Of a DNA stretch of 64,000 nucleotides, positions 24,777-35,742 are shown piece by piece. The translations under genes and the position numbers were made by a program. A model generated the notes under the pieces. That model saw only the letters and a program-made list of their open reading frames with translations. It ran no database searches and was not told where the DNA came from. Source of the stretch: Mrakia gelida (Eukaryota > Basidiomycota > Tremellomycetes > Cystofilobasidiales > Mrakiaceae); NCBI GenBank assembly GCA_024345305.1, contig BRON01000006.1, forward strand, positions 620,001 to 684,000. The letters are read 5' to 3'. Numbering within the stretch: the stretch's first letter is position 1; each line of letters opens with the position of its first letter.

Positions 24777-26416
24777 ATGGCATCCACTCCGTCCTCTTCT
24801 CTTCCTACCTCCACTCAGAGCTCAGCAGACTCAGCAGCATCGTCCTCCTCGTCCAAACGCAAGACTCTCGAATCGACCTCCTCCTCCCTCCCTCAAACGA
24901 CTCTCCTCCTCTCCAACGGGTCCCAAATCAACCTCCTCTCTACCTCACCCTTCGAACCACTCATCAAAGGAGCTCGCTGGCCAGACTCCCATCTCGAAAT
25001 CCTCAAAGCAGCCTTCGTTCAAGAGGAGGACTCGATCCCACACTCCCTTCGACGTCCCCTCGCTCTCTACCTCTCGGTCCCTTACAGCCGCGTCGTTCGA
25101 TGGATTTCTCTCAGGAAGGAAGAGCTTAAGAGGGAGCGGGTGGGTAAGGGAGAGTCGGCATTGACGGAGGGAGTGGAGGAGGAGGAGGGCGAAGAGGAGG
25201 AAGAGCTGAAGGTAACGAGCTCGCTGATGGTGGACGCTTCGTTCGTCTCGGAGGTGGTTACAGGGGAGGAGGTGGTGTAAGAGTCTTCATCTTCTTCGGA
25301 GGAAGATGATGAAGTCGGGTGTGAAGGAGGGAGTTCCGATGAGCTCGAAGGAGGGGGTGTCGCGAAGAGCCTTCGACGAGACGTGAGGGTACGCTCCTCT
25401 CCCGGCCTGGCTGTCTGCTTCCCTACTCCTAATTCCGCCCTTCACTGATATCTACGATTCGTTGTACGCTCTACACTGCCCAGAAATCTACCTCCTCGAC
25501 CTCGACGAACGCATACACTCAAGTCGTCGCGTCTGCTCTTCCGTTCTCCTCCCTCTTTCCTTCCTTCCAACTACCACCACCATCCAGCTCACCTTTCGAA
25601 ACCTCACACTCATCTCACTGCGTCCTCTTTCGAGATCTCCAACCTCCGAAACCACACTTATCCTCACCCTCGGACGTCCTCGCTCTTCTCAACACGCCTT
25701 CGGATCACTCACTTCCACCGTCTCTACCTTTCCTCCCTCCGATTCCAATGGACTGCTCCTCCTCCCTCTCTAGCCAAGGGAGTAGGAGCATTAGCCATAC
25801 CTCGGACCTCGATCTCCTCATCTCCTTCGATCAACTCCACTCCTCTCAATCGTCCTCCTCATCAAGCTCGGACTTCATCGCCTCCTTCCTCTCCACCTCC
25901 CCCGAAGGTCCATCTCTTGCAGTCCTCGAGCTCCGAACTCCACGATTTTCGGAAGAGCTCGCCCTTGCCTCTCTCGCTCGACAACGCCAAAGGGATCAGA
26001 ACCGAGAAGCACAACGACGATCAGACGCGTCCGTCATTTCGTCGTCTTCGTTCATCGCTCTCTCGCCTCTCGCTTTCGGTCCTGATCGCCTCATTCCTGC
26101 TCGAGGATTCCTCGCACTCGATCCCTCGATTGCCGAACATCCCAGTCCGACTACCCCGAACCTCAAGCGAAAAGCTTCAGCCCTCGAAGCCGAGTCCTCC
26201 TCGGATGCTCCTCCTCCTTCGAAGGTCACCAAGTTCTCACCTCGACCGAACGGGGTAGGAGCGAAGATGGACGATACGTGGCTGAGTGAGTTGGCGGAGG
26301 GCTGGTTTGGGGAGGGGTGGAGATGGAAGGTGATGGGAGAGGGATCGCTGGCAGTCGAATCGAGGCGCGTCGCTTGTTTTGGCTCGATGCCGTCGTTTAG
26401 AGATCGCTCTTTCTGA
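24777..26416 (+). CDS. Homeodomain-like DNA-binding protein
   Basis: Exons 24777-25211, 25302-25382, 25484-26416 (482 aa). Residues about 60-115 resemble a divergent homeodomain: SHLEILKAAF (helix 1), IPHSLRRPLALYLSV (helix 2), YSRVVRWISLRKEELKRE (helix 3, with the WxxxRK pattern). An acidic stretch follows and then a long Ser/Pro-rich region ending in an aromatic acidic motif, DDTWLSELAEGWFGEGWRW, possibly an activation segment. The first intron (25212-25301) is 90 nt, phase 0, and hides an in-frame TAA at 25278-25280; unspliced, the protein ends at 167 aa. Probably a transcriptional regulator; the homeodomain is degenerate, so this remains an inference. Confidence 0.7.
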
Positions 26417-26518
26417 TACTCTTCGTGATACATGATTCCACTCTCTCAGACGACGCAGAAGCAACGAAGGGAAAGTCGTAAATCGTGTCGTCAAGAAGTT
26501 CAATCAAGTTCAAAGCGA

Positions 26519-27968
26519 TCAAGCCTTCTGCTCCTGCTCTTTCTTCTCCTTCTCCTTCTGAGCAGTGAATCGGTCCCTCGTTCCCTTGACGAGGTAGTCT
26601 GTTAACGAACGACCCACACGCGATGCAACCACGGTCAGCACGAGGCAAGCGAGGACGAGCAGCGTCGTCGCAAGTGGGACGCGACGACTGAGGAGAGCTC
26701 TTTTGGACCGAGCGGGAGGGAAACGGAAGGGACGTACCAGCATCGAAGGAAGCCTTGTAGGCCTCCCAGCTACCCAACCTATCCGCGAGCTTCTTGAACG
26801 GAACGAACTCCTCCTCCTCGAGAGCAGAAAGCAGTCGCGATCCAGCTCCGGAAGGCCAGAGTCCGTTCAGCTCATCGCCTGCTTTGGAGAAGAGGAAGAT
26901 TCGACCCTTTGGCCGACGACCCAAAAACAAACCAAGCTCCAGTCAGCTTGAAGCCCGCGTTCAGGTGCAGAGGATCAAACAACGAAACGACGAGAGGAAG
27001 AAGAGACTCACGATGAACGGAGCGAGCAAGATATCAGACGTCCCATACTCCTTTCCCTCGGTGAACTCCTTCCCAATGTAAGGCTGGAACTCTCGGATCG
27101 CATCGAGGACGGGTTGGAGGTTCCCTTCGGGGGATCTGAAGTATCCGTTCCAGGCTTTGCCGACGAGCGCGTCGTACTGGAGGGCGAGAAGGGCTCCTTT
27201 GGCTCGGAGGACGGGGTCGGAGTCTGCGGGGGATACAAACGAAGGTCACAGGAAGTGTCGAGGGGTCAGTGAGAGAAGATAGAGATGCAGGGTTGGGGTG
27301 GAAACACGAGAGAGGCAAGAGGGACGAAGGGGAGACGAACATTCGATCTTTGGGAAGAGCGACGCAACGAAATTGACAACCAGGGCGCTTTCAGGGAGTC
27401 TGAAGGTCTCGGGAGGAGGGGAGGAGACGTCTGAGTCGAGAGGAGCTCCGTAGGTGATGGCTGGGACCTAAAATTCATTCGCGACGAAGAGAGAGGGAGG
27501 GGAAAGTCAGCTCTCCGTCCCTCCGACTCGGCCCTCCCTTCGACCTTTCATCGCTCATGGGCCCCAGAGGAGAAGAGAACAACAGACCTTGCTAGCAGGG
27601 TTGATGACTGGGGCATACCAAGAAGGCTTGTTCTATTTGATTTGGAGGAAGAGGAAGGAGTGATGGGTCAGCAACGAACGCAAAGATAGGAAGATGGACG
27701 AAGGAAGAGCGGTCGAGGAGGTCGGAAAGATGAGATTGAACGAACCTGGAGATCAATCTCGACGGTCTCGTACTTGGCTCCGCTGGCGATGAGAGCGATT
27801 CGAGCTCTTTGAGCGAAAGGGCATCTGGATTGGTCGAGGAACAGGCGAGGGAGCGAGAGAAGGAGGGACGGATGGGTGAGCTTTCGAATCGGAGAGAGGG
27901 GAGGGAAGAGAAGGGATTGCTCACCCTTGAGCGGAGTAGAGAACGAGTCGTTCAGCTTGGGCGACCAT
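26519..27968 (-). CDS. Glutathione S-transferase, omega-like
   Basis: Cytosolic thioltransferase/dehydroascorbate-reductase-type GST of 251 aa. Exons: 27968-27925, 27824-27746, 27632-27588, 27467-27341, 27223-27012, 26906-26738, 26598-26519, all in phase. The thioredoxin-fold N-terminus has the active-site motif CPFAQRARIALIASG with a catalytic Cys, as in omega GSTs, and PAITYG with the cis-Pro. The substrate-binding motif ESALVVNFVA matches the usual E-S. The helical C-terminal domain follows (LLALQYDALVGKAWNGYF), ending in a Lys/Glu-rich tail. Length and order are normal for the family. It converges on the homeodomain-like gene with only 102 bp between stops. Confidence 0.88.
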
Positions 27969-28356
27969 CTTTGGGTAGTTCTGTGTCGAAGGAAGAAGAA
28001 GGAGAGAGGGAGGAAGGAGCGGGTGGTGGTTGGTGAGCAAGCGAGCAGAGGGAAGGCGAGGAAGGGGAAGCAGTTGGCGAGCTTCGTCCTCCTTCCGTCG
28101 GTCTCGTCCGCGGTTGCTGAGGAATCTCTCACCTCCCTCGGTCGAGGTGGTCGTGATATTCCGAGGATATGAGAATAAAGAGCGACACAAGGCTGGTTGA
28201 GAGCGCGTGGACGAGGTGAGGAGAGACTCGCGTTGAGAGAGAAATAAAGACCAGCTGTTAATCCCATCTCGACGTTCCTTCCTTGCTTCAACTCGAGACG
28301 ATCGACCTAGCGGCGAAGAGCAAGCAGAGCATGTTCATCTGGCCATCGAAGTCTAC
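27969..28356. other. Intergenic region
   Basis: 5' flank of the GST gene and 3' flank of Sds22. No coding exon supported. Confidence 0.35.
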
Positions 28357-30453
28357 CTAGGCTACCCGAACGTACGTAGCGTCGACCTGTTTCAGCTGAG
28401 GAAGATTGAGGATCACCTGCGAGCGAAAACGACGAAGAGAGGAGGAGAGGGAAAGTCAGTTCAACTTCCGAGAGGGCGAGTATGGCTCGAGAGCACGATG
28501 GCTCGAAGGTGCTGAGATCGTAGACAATAAAAGAGAGACCTCGAAGAGGAAAAGGGGGGGGGGGAGGGAGAGAAGAAACCGAGCTCACCTTCCTCCTGTA
28601 CCCACTCCGGTCGTTCGTCTCGCAAGGGTTGCCCTCGAGGTACACCGTCTCGAGCTTGTCGTGCTTCTCCAGATGCTGGAGGGATCCGACGTTGGCGATG
28701 AGATTGTTGTTCGCCTGGGAACAGGAAAGGAGGAAGTCAGACGCGTCAGTCGAAGTCGAAGTCGAACGCGAACGAGAGCTGGACGACGCGCTCAGAGCTC
28801 ATCTCTCGATCTCAGACGACTCCAAGAACTCCAGAGAGCTCTTCGTACATCCAGCCCCCTCGATTCAAGCCAACGCGACACCGGAAGGTAGAAGGGGAGG
28901 CGAAAAGGGACTCACCCAGAACTCCTCCAACCCTTTCGCGTTCTGCAACCCTTCAATCTTCTCGATCTTGTTGTTTCCCACATCCACGACCCTCAAGTTT
29001 GTGTTTCCCTCCAAACCCAGCAAGCTCTCCAGTCCGTTGTGCGATATGTAGATCTCCTCGAGCGAGGTGAGGGAGGAGAGATTCTCGAGCTTGACGATTC
29101 GGTTGGATTGGATGGAGAGGATCTTGAGGGAGGTGAGGGAGGAGATGTTCTGTGATTTTAAGGGATGAAGGAGGTGTGGATGTGCGGTGGGAAAAGGGGA
29201 GAGGGTATGGGAACGGGATTGGAGAGGTGAGGATGGGAGAGGAAGAGGGGATGATGAGCTCGAGCGAAGGAGGGAGAGCGAAAAGTGCGTGGCGATGGAC
29301 TGACCTCAAGCTTTCTGATCTTGTTCTTTCCAAGCCAGAGCTCCTCTAGGTTCACGAGTTTATCGAGTCCCTTGATCTCCTGCAGATCCCAACCGAAAAA
29401 GCAAGGACGAACGCGTCAGTTCGGACAGTCGACGAAGGGTGAGCTCGAGCTCAGCTTTTCTCCTTCCTCGCTCGCTCCAGCTGAACCTCAGAAGAACGCT
29501 GATGAACGCACCCTAATCCTGTTCCCACCCAACTCCAGCGACCTGAGCGAATTAGCGAGTCCATCCAAGCCTTCGATCCTGGAGATCTTGTTCTGAATGA
29601 AGTAGACGGTGTGGAGTTGGGCGAGGTGGGAAAGAGGAGGGATGTCGTCCTCGGTTTCAGGGAGGAGGGTTCGGATGAGGTTGTAGGAGAAGTCGAGGGT
29701 TCTGAGGAGCGCGATGGTACGTAGAATCAAGGGTCAGCGAACGAAGGAAAGAGGGGGAGAGCGAGAAGGAGGTGATGAGCTCGGGGAGCGAACTCACTTG
29801 AGCTTTGTCAGTTTCTCGAAGCCTTCGAGATGGTTGATCCTGTTGTCGTAGAAGTCGAGTTCTTCGAGTTCGGTGAGAGCCTCGAAGACGTCGGGTTCCA
29901 AAGAAGTGAGTCTGTTCTGACGAAGACAGAGTCGTTTGAGGTGAGAACCGAACCGAGGGAGGTGGAGGGGAGGAAGGGAGGTGTTGATCAGTTGAAGGTG
30001 GGTGAGCTCGAGGTCCTGCGAGGGTGGAGAGAGGAGGAGGATGGAAGTATAGAGGTCAGCATGAGGAGTAACGAGGCTCGATGTATATCTCGGAAGAGAT
30101 AGAGAAACGCTTTCGCTCACGTCTGTATCGTCTGGGAGATCTTTGAGCATGTCCCTCGCCTTGGGTTCTCCGTCCTCTCCGATGGACGCTTCCGACTCCG
30201 CGTCCGTATCCGCATCCGAGTCGAACGAAGGATCAGGAGGAAGTTGAACAATCTCGGGTCCTGTCAGACGAGCTTTCCGAGGAGGAGGAGCTGAAGAAGC
30301 AGAAGCGACAACGGCGTTCGTATCGACGACGACGGACCGTTGAGGAGTCGTTCCTTCCAGAGGGCCAGAGGGAGCAGGGAGAAGGATGGAGGTCGAGGAA
30401 GTGGCCTGGGGCTCTTCGGAGGTGGAGGAAGGAGGAGGAGGAGGAGCTGACAT
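28357..30453 (-). CDS. SDS22: Sds22, leucine-rich-repeat regulator of protein phosphatase 1
   Basis: Nuclear PP1 regulatory subunit (PPP1R7). Exons: 30453-30121, 30015-29798, 29701-29512, 29379-29305, 29149-28916, 28714-28589, 28416-28357 (411 aa). An acidic, disordered N-terminus of about 110 aa precedes some eleven SDS22-type LRRs of 22 residues: LKRLCLRQNRLTSLE, LEELDFYDNRINHLEGF, LEELWLGKNKIRKLENI, LKILSIQSNRIVKLENL, LEEIYISHNGLESLLGL, LRVVDVGNNKIEKIEGL. The LRR cap LETVYLEGNPCETNDRSGYR and LPQLKQVDATYVR is diagnostic. It is longer than yeast Sds22 only through the N-terminus. Head-to-head with the SET gene, 171 bp apart. Confidence 0.93.
28554..28564 (+). repeat. Homopolymer G run
   Basis: Eleven G in an Sds22 intron (C run on the coding strand); a likely site of length variation or assembly error. 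Confidence 0.6.
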
Positions 30454-30624
30454 ATATGATGGAAGAAGAAGAAGAGAAGAAGGAGGGAAGGAGGTTGTCG
30501 ACGTCGATGAGGAAGGAAGGAGGAGAGCGAAAGGTCAGCTTCGGTTCGTTTCGTTTCCCCTTCCTTCCTTCCCTCGCGACCACGACCCTCAAGGAAAAAC
30601 TTCTCTCGTTCTCTGCTCTCGGCC
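30454..30624. promoter_or_regulatory. Shared divergent promoter, SDS22 / SET methyltransferase
   Basis: 171 bp separate the two ATGs. No TATA box was found; pyrimidine tracts face both genes. Confidence 0.4.
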
Positions 30625-33600
30625 ATGAGTCAGGGGTACCCCTACCCTCCCTCTCACCCCAATCATCGATCCACTTCCTCCTCTACCTCCTCTTCGTCCT
30701 CTTCCTCCTCCTCCCGACCTCGAGCTCATCCCTCCATGGACCGAGCTTCCTGCTCCTCGTCCTTCTCCGTCCCCTCCCTATCTTCTCTCCCTCCGAATTC
30801 AAGATACAATCCCATATGCGTCGACGACGACGACGACGACTCGCCCCCGACTTTATCCCATCGTCCAAGTCCTTCCAACCCTCATCATCAGCAAGCTCCT
30901 CCACCTCGTCCTCCTCCCGTCTCCTCCTCCTCCTCCTCCTCGGCTCCCCGTCCTCCTCTTACGACGACATCCAGGAAACGACAGCGTGATTCCGGATTCT
31001 CAATCGGACAAGAGTGTACGACCGCGAAGAGTAGCAGCAGCAGCAGCGTCCAGTCGAGGAAGGACGGCTTCGTCGGAGAAGAGGACAACGAGAGAACGAA
31101 GCTCAACAACGACGACGGACGATCACCTTCCCTCTCGCACGCCGTAGGAGCTCTGGCTCTCTTCTCGAACAGGTCAACCCAGGAACCACAGGTCAGTGCT
31201 TAATGTGTCTTGCTGGCTCCAGTCGAAAAGGGAGCAATCTGACTCTCGCGATCCTGCTGCAACCAGAATCATCACGTCGCCTCCCGTCGCTCGAACGAAA
31301 CCACTCCCTCCTCAAGCTCAAAATCCGTCCACCCTGCCTCTTCTTCTCTCTCGTGGACTAAACTATCGATGCATCAGCACCAAGGACGCGTCGACAAGGG
31401 AAAGGGAAGGGAAGAACCCCGAGTCAGCTCCTCTCTGCTCCCTTTTCTCTTTCCTCTCCTTGATTCTCGAAACTGACGCGTCTTTCGCGTTTCCTTTGCT
31501 CCCCTACTCACAGAACATATCGCGAATGCTCCCTCCACCTCCACCACCCTCCTCCTCTCATCCCTCCAAGGCCTCGTCTCACTCAAAACGATCGTTGTCC
31601 GACTTCTTCTCGACGCCGTCGAATCCTCCGCCGGCAGACGACCTCCCGTTCCACCTGTCCCCTCGCACATCTTGGACGGTGACTTCCTCTCCATCATCAT
31701 CGTCACAAGCACCATCAGCATCATCAGCACCAGCACCAGCACCACCCTCCTCGTCCTCCAGCTCTCCCCACTGCGATCCCACTCCATCCTCCGCCTCGTC
31801 TTCCTCTCAGCCCTCCCACAATCGACCTCCTTCCTCTACTCCGGCCAAGACTAAGCAGCCTCCTCTCTCGGCGTCCAAACTACCCAGCCTCGAAGTCGAC
31901 GGAGTCGAATGGATTCCAGACGAAATGGACCTCGCGTCCGACTCCCCTCCTCCCTCCTCCGCCAGCAGAACCTCCTCCTCCAGATTATCCAAGCATCCCA
32001 TCGAGCCTGCACAACCAACACACGACGGTCGGTCACCAGCAGCATCAGCTCGGGTCCGAGATGAGGGCAACGGCATTGCTGTCGTTTTGTCCTTGAGTGA
32101 GCCTTCGAATTCCTCTTCCGTCTTGATCGATTCGAGTGAACGACTTCGCTGATTCTGTTGCTTCGATTTCGTGATTAGCTGGGCTGCTGGAGTCGATGCA
32201 GATTCAAGAAGGGAGGAAGGATCGAGACCTCAAGAGCTGGAGGTCTGTTTCGACTCCGTCTCCTTCTCTCCCCTTGACCGAGGAACGAGAAGATCAAGGT
32301 GCGTTCTACCACATCTTTTTGGACCTCTGTCGCGTAGAATGACACACTGACGTATCCTCGCTCTCGCGCATCAACATAACGGGAAGCGCCTCGAGGTTCG
32401 TCGTCGTCGTCGTCGTCGCTCTCTCTCGCTGCCTCGTCTTCTTCGACCGTCCAGCACGACCCGAGTGAGTCCTCCTTGCTTTCAATCGATTCGAGAACTC
32501 CAAAATATGTTGACGAGCTTGGTCACCTTCCTCTTCTCGGCAGAACCTCAACTTCCTCCAGCATCGATCCCTGCTGTCGCGTCGTCTTCGTCTTCGTCTT
32601 CTTTACCGAAAAGTCAGTCGGTTTCTCGTCTTCGACTTGGCTCGCAGTCTTCACGTCGTTGCTGACTCTTCATGTCTCGTCTGCGACATCCAGGACCTCC
32701 CTCGTCGATCCTTCCTGCGCCCATCGCGTCGTCTTCGACCTCCTTGCCCTTCAAGGTCGTTCTGCGACGTCAGTCCTTTTGTTCCTTTCGACGACTCGTG
32801 GAACGAATCTCTGGTTGCTGATATCTCTTCTCGTGCTCTGTATCTTTCCCACGACAGCGGTAGCGCCGTTTCCATTCTCGCTTCACAGACTACCGGAGAA
32901 GGAAGGTCAGCCCTCTTTCGTTCGCTCGACGCGCGCAAGCCATCTCGAACGCTGATCTGCTCTCTTCCTATAACTCGCCTCTTTCGCCGCTCCAGTCGCT
33001 GCCCCATCAGTCCCTCTGCCAGTGGTTCCTCCATCTCCAAGCATCAACAGGAGTGAGCTCCCCTCGACCTTCTCTCGAGTCGACGCGAATCGCTGACCCG
33101 CTGCGTCTCCTTTTTCAGAGCTCGCTCAACCGTCAACATCAAACGCAGTATCTGTGCCGAGCTCAAATACGCTCAATCGAGCAGCGAAACGAGGTGTCGG
33201 GAGGAAAGGTGAGCGCGCTTTCGTCCCTCTGTTGCGAAACGCGTCGCGAAACGCCGCGCTGACTCGTTCTTCCCCTCCTCTTTGCAGCTGAGGTCATCGA
33301 TATCTCCGACTCTGATGACGACGGTACTTCCAAAGCTCAGTTCAACGTTCGTGGTGAGTCGAACGCCCCTCCATCTTCTCCCATCGCGAGTCGAGGGAAC
33401 GCCGATTGATTCTTCGCTCTTTCAACTGCGTAGTTCTACGATCCCGCCGTTCCCTCCCTCAGCGAAAACGAGTCTCTCCCACCCTGCAGAGACCCGCTCT
33501 CAAAGCGTTCCAAACGGAGGTGGATCGTCGACTAGCAGAAACAAGCTCAGCACCCGTTCGATTCGTCAACACCTACGACGACTCCGTTCCAGCTCCCTTC

Positions 33601-35182
33601 GTCTACGCCGAGTACAGGGTCCATAAGTCAGGAGGTGGACCTTCAGCTGCTTCTTCGACGGTTCCGGAGCCTTGCGACTGTCCACATTGTGGCTCAAGGG
33701 ACGACGCGACGCTGGAGACTTGGTTGACGCTTCAAGTGAGCTTCCTCTCGTCGTCCTTCCCTTTCCACCTCTCCGGCGTCGGAGATTTACCTCGAACTGA
33801 CCTCTTCTACTCCCATCCCTCTTATGAAACTCCCAGGGAGACGTTCGACAGAAGTTCCTGCAGGGACAAGATGTCGAGGAGTCTGGAACGGTTCGTTTTG
33901 TTGGCCCTCTTGTTTTCACTCGCTCTGGACTTGACCGACGCGTCCCTCTCGTGTCTTCGTTCGTCCACAGTGTTGCCCTTCCCCCGAGACCTGCCCCTAC
34001 CGTCTCTCTCGACGAGCTCGAAGCTTTTCTCTACAGGTGTTCCTCACGGATTCGAAGGGATGGGGGTTGAGGAGCGACGTGGCTCTTCCTTCGAGGTACT
34101 GTGAGTTGTGGCGAGTCGTCGACGTCTTATCTTGCCGTTATCTCTCCGAATAACGAAGTCGTCGTCAAAGCTGATACAGCTCCCGATCTTTCTCTTTATC
34201 TCCCAGATCTCGGCCTCTACGCTGGACGGTCAGTCACGTTCACGATCTCTTCTCGTCTCTTGTCATACGACTCGTTCCGAGATCTGACTCCTCCCTCCTC
34301 TCGCGCGGTTCGCTTCTTTCTCGCAGACTTTAGTGAGTTCTAGTGTTTCTATATCAGTGGCTCTCGTGGGCAAACCCTGACACTTCGTTCTTCGTTCGAT
34401 CCGACCGACCAGCGACACGAAGGCGTCCCAAGCTATCGAGGACGCGAAACCCGATGGCTCGAAGTCCGCCTATCTCTGGGACTTGGATCAGTTGGATGGA
34501 GCTGCTGAGGGGGAGGGCCTGACTGTAGATGCCGAGTACGAGGGTGAGCTTTCGGACCTTCACGCTGCAGTCGTCGTCGCGTCGAGGCGAGCGAGGAACG
34601 GGAGGTTGTCCGTTTGATCTAAACTGACGACTTTTTCTCCCCTTCTCACTCTTCTACGTCTCGATAATCGATCCCCCCCCCCCCACCCTCCACCAGGAAA
34701 CTTCACGAGGTTTTTCAATCACAGTTGTGACCCTTCCGTCACCGCTGTTACCATCATCAGAAGGGATTTGGAGGGCTACGAGGTTCGCGTTGTTTCGTCG
34801 CGTCGCTTCTCGAGTCCCTCGTCACCTCACTGACCTCGTTCTCGATCTGTTCTTGTTCACTTTACAGAACCAGAAGGTTCCTCTCATCGGCTTCGTCACC
34901 AATCGAGCGATCCCAGCAGGAGAAGAGCTGACTTTGAACTATCGAGGACGAGCGTTCGTCCTCTTTCTTTCTCTTCCTGCTTCGTTTCCCCCTTCTACTC
35001 GTTTGCGTCGCGTTCGAGACTCTCAATACTGACTCTTTCTCTCTCTCTCTCTCTCACCACATTGTTTCGCTGGCTGTCCGACGTTTACCACGTTCAGCGA
35101 GTTCGAGCCCGAAGACGTCGCGGGTTGGAAGACCGTTTGCCGTTGTGGAGCGTGGAACTGCCTTGGGAGACTCAATCTTTGA
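30625..35182 (+). CDS. SET-domain histone methyltransferase, SUV39/Clr4 type
   Basis: Predicted histone H3K9 methyltransferase, about 955 aa. Exons: 30625-31191, 31223-32096, 32179-32298, 32544-32612, 32695-32769, 32858-32905, 32996-33052, 33119-33208, 33288-33353, 33434-33735, 33837-33890, 33971-34100, 34207-34228, 34327-34332 (6 nt), 34413-34543, 34697-34782, 34868-34953, 35098-35182. Reduced pre-SET (CDCPHC, later CCPSPETC). SET: SLQVFLTDSKGWGLRSD, LGLYAG, TRFFNHSCDPSV with the NHSC cofactor loop, and EELTLNY. Post-SET CRCGAWNC. The first 600 aa are Ser/Pro-rich without a chromodomain and carry two SUMO-interaction-like motifs (ICVDDDDDD, VIDISDSDDD). Exons 2-5 are less certain; a large second exon may hide an intron near 31344-31513. 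Confidence 0.85.
34673..34684 (+). repeat. Homopolymer C run
   Basis: Twelve C just upstream of the splice acceptor for exon 34697-34782 of the SET gene. Confidence 0.6.
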
Positions 35183-35742
35183 GCTTGCAGATCCTTCGAC
35201 TTTGCTTATCACTCGATTTCTGATGTTCGTGCCTTTTTTTTACGGTTCGGAGGAGAGGAGAGAAGAAAGACGAGGATGTCGCGATCTGACGTTCTTCTTC
35301 CACAAGAAAGGCATGATCCTCTTCTTTCTGAACGATCTCCCAGGCCGGGATATCATCTTCCGAGACTACTCCAGCGAGATCTGAGTTGCCGACGTCGTGT
35401 CGTGAAGGGCGTCGAAGCGACCAGGGCGAGAGCGAGCTCACCGATTTGGGGCAGAGGGCCTGAGCTCGTCCTTCTCTTCTCCAACGTTCAGCAACCCTCC
35501 CAAGGAATACACGCCTGCTCGACTGCACGGCATACCGTCGTGAAATTAACTCCTCATCAACCTCGACCTACGAAACTCGAGCCTTGTAGCGTTTTGGAAC
35601 GAGGGAGGAAGAAGGGAACCAAGGTGAGCGAGCTCAACTCCGTCCCTCCCTTCCCTTGACTCGAGCTCGAGTTCTCATCCGCCTCGTCTTCCCTTGTTTT
35701 CGTTCTTGGACAGACCATCCAGTCCAATCTCATCCTCCTGAG
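35183..35742 (+). other. Leader region of the RING gene with a likely 5' UTR intron
   Basis: Holds the SET gene 3' flank. A donor (AAG|GTGAGC, about 35622) and acceptor (TTGGACAG, ending 35714) frame a probable intron in the leader, because the frame before the donor does not continue into the RING protein. Confidence 0.45.

Noticed and set aside
24777..26416. Mating-type (HD1/HD2) locus
   Set aside because: Only one homeodomain-like gene is present, its homeodomain is atypical, and the divergent neighbour is a ribosomal protein, not a second homeodomain gene.
32455..32464. 10-nt microexon candidate (CACGACCCGA) in the SET gene
   Set aside because: Although flanked by CCAG and GTGAGT, including it breaks the frame needed for the next exon (32544-32612); direct joining keeps phase.
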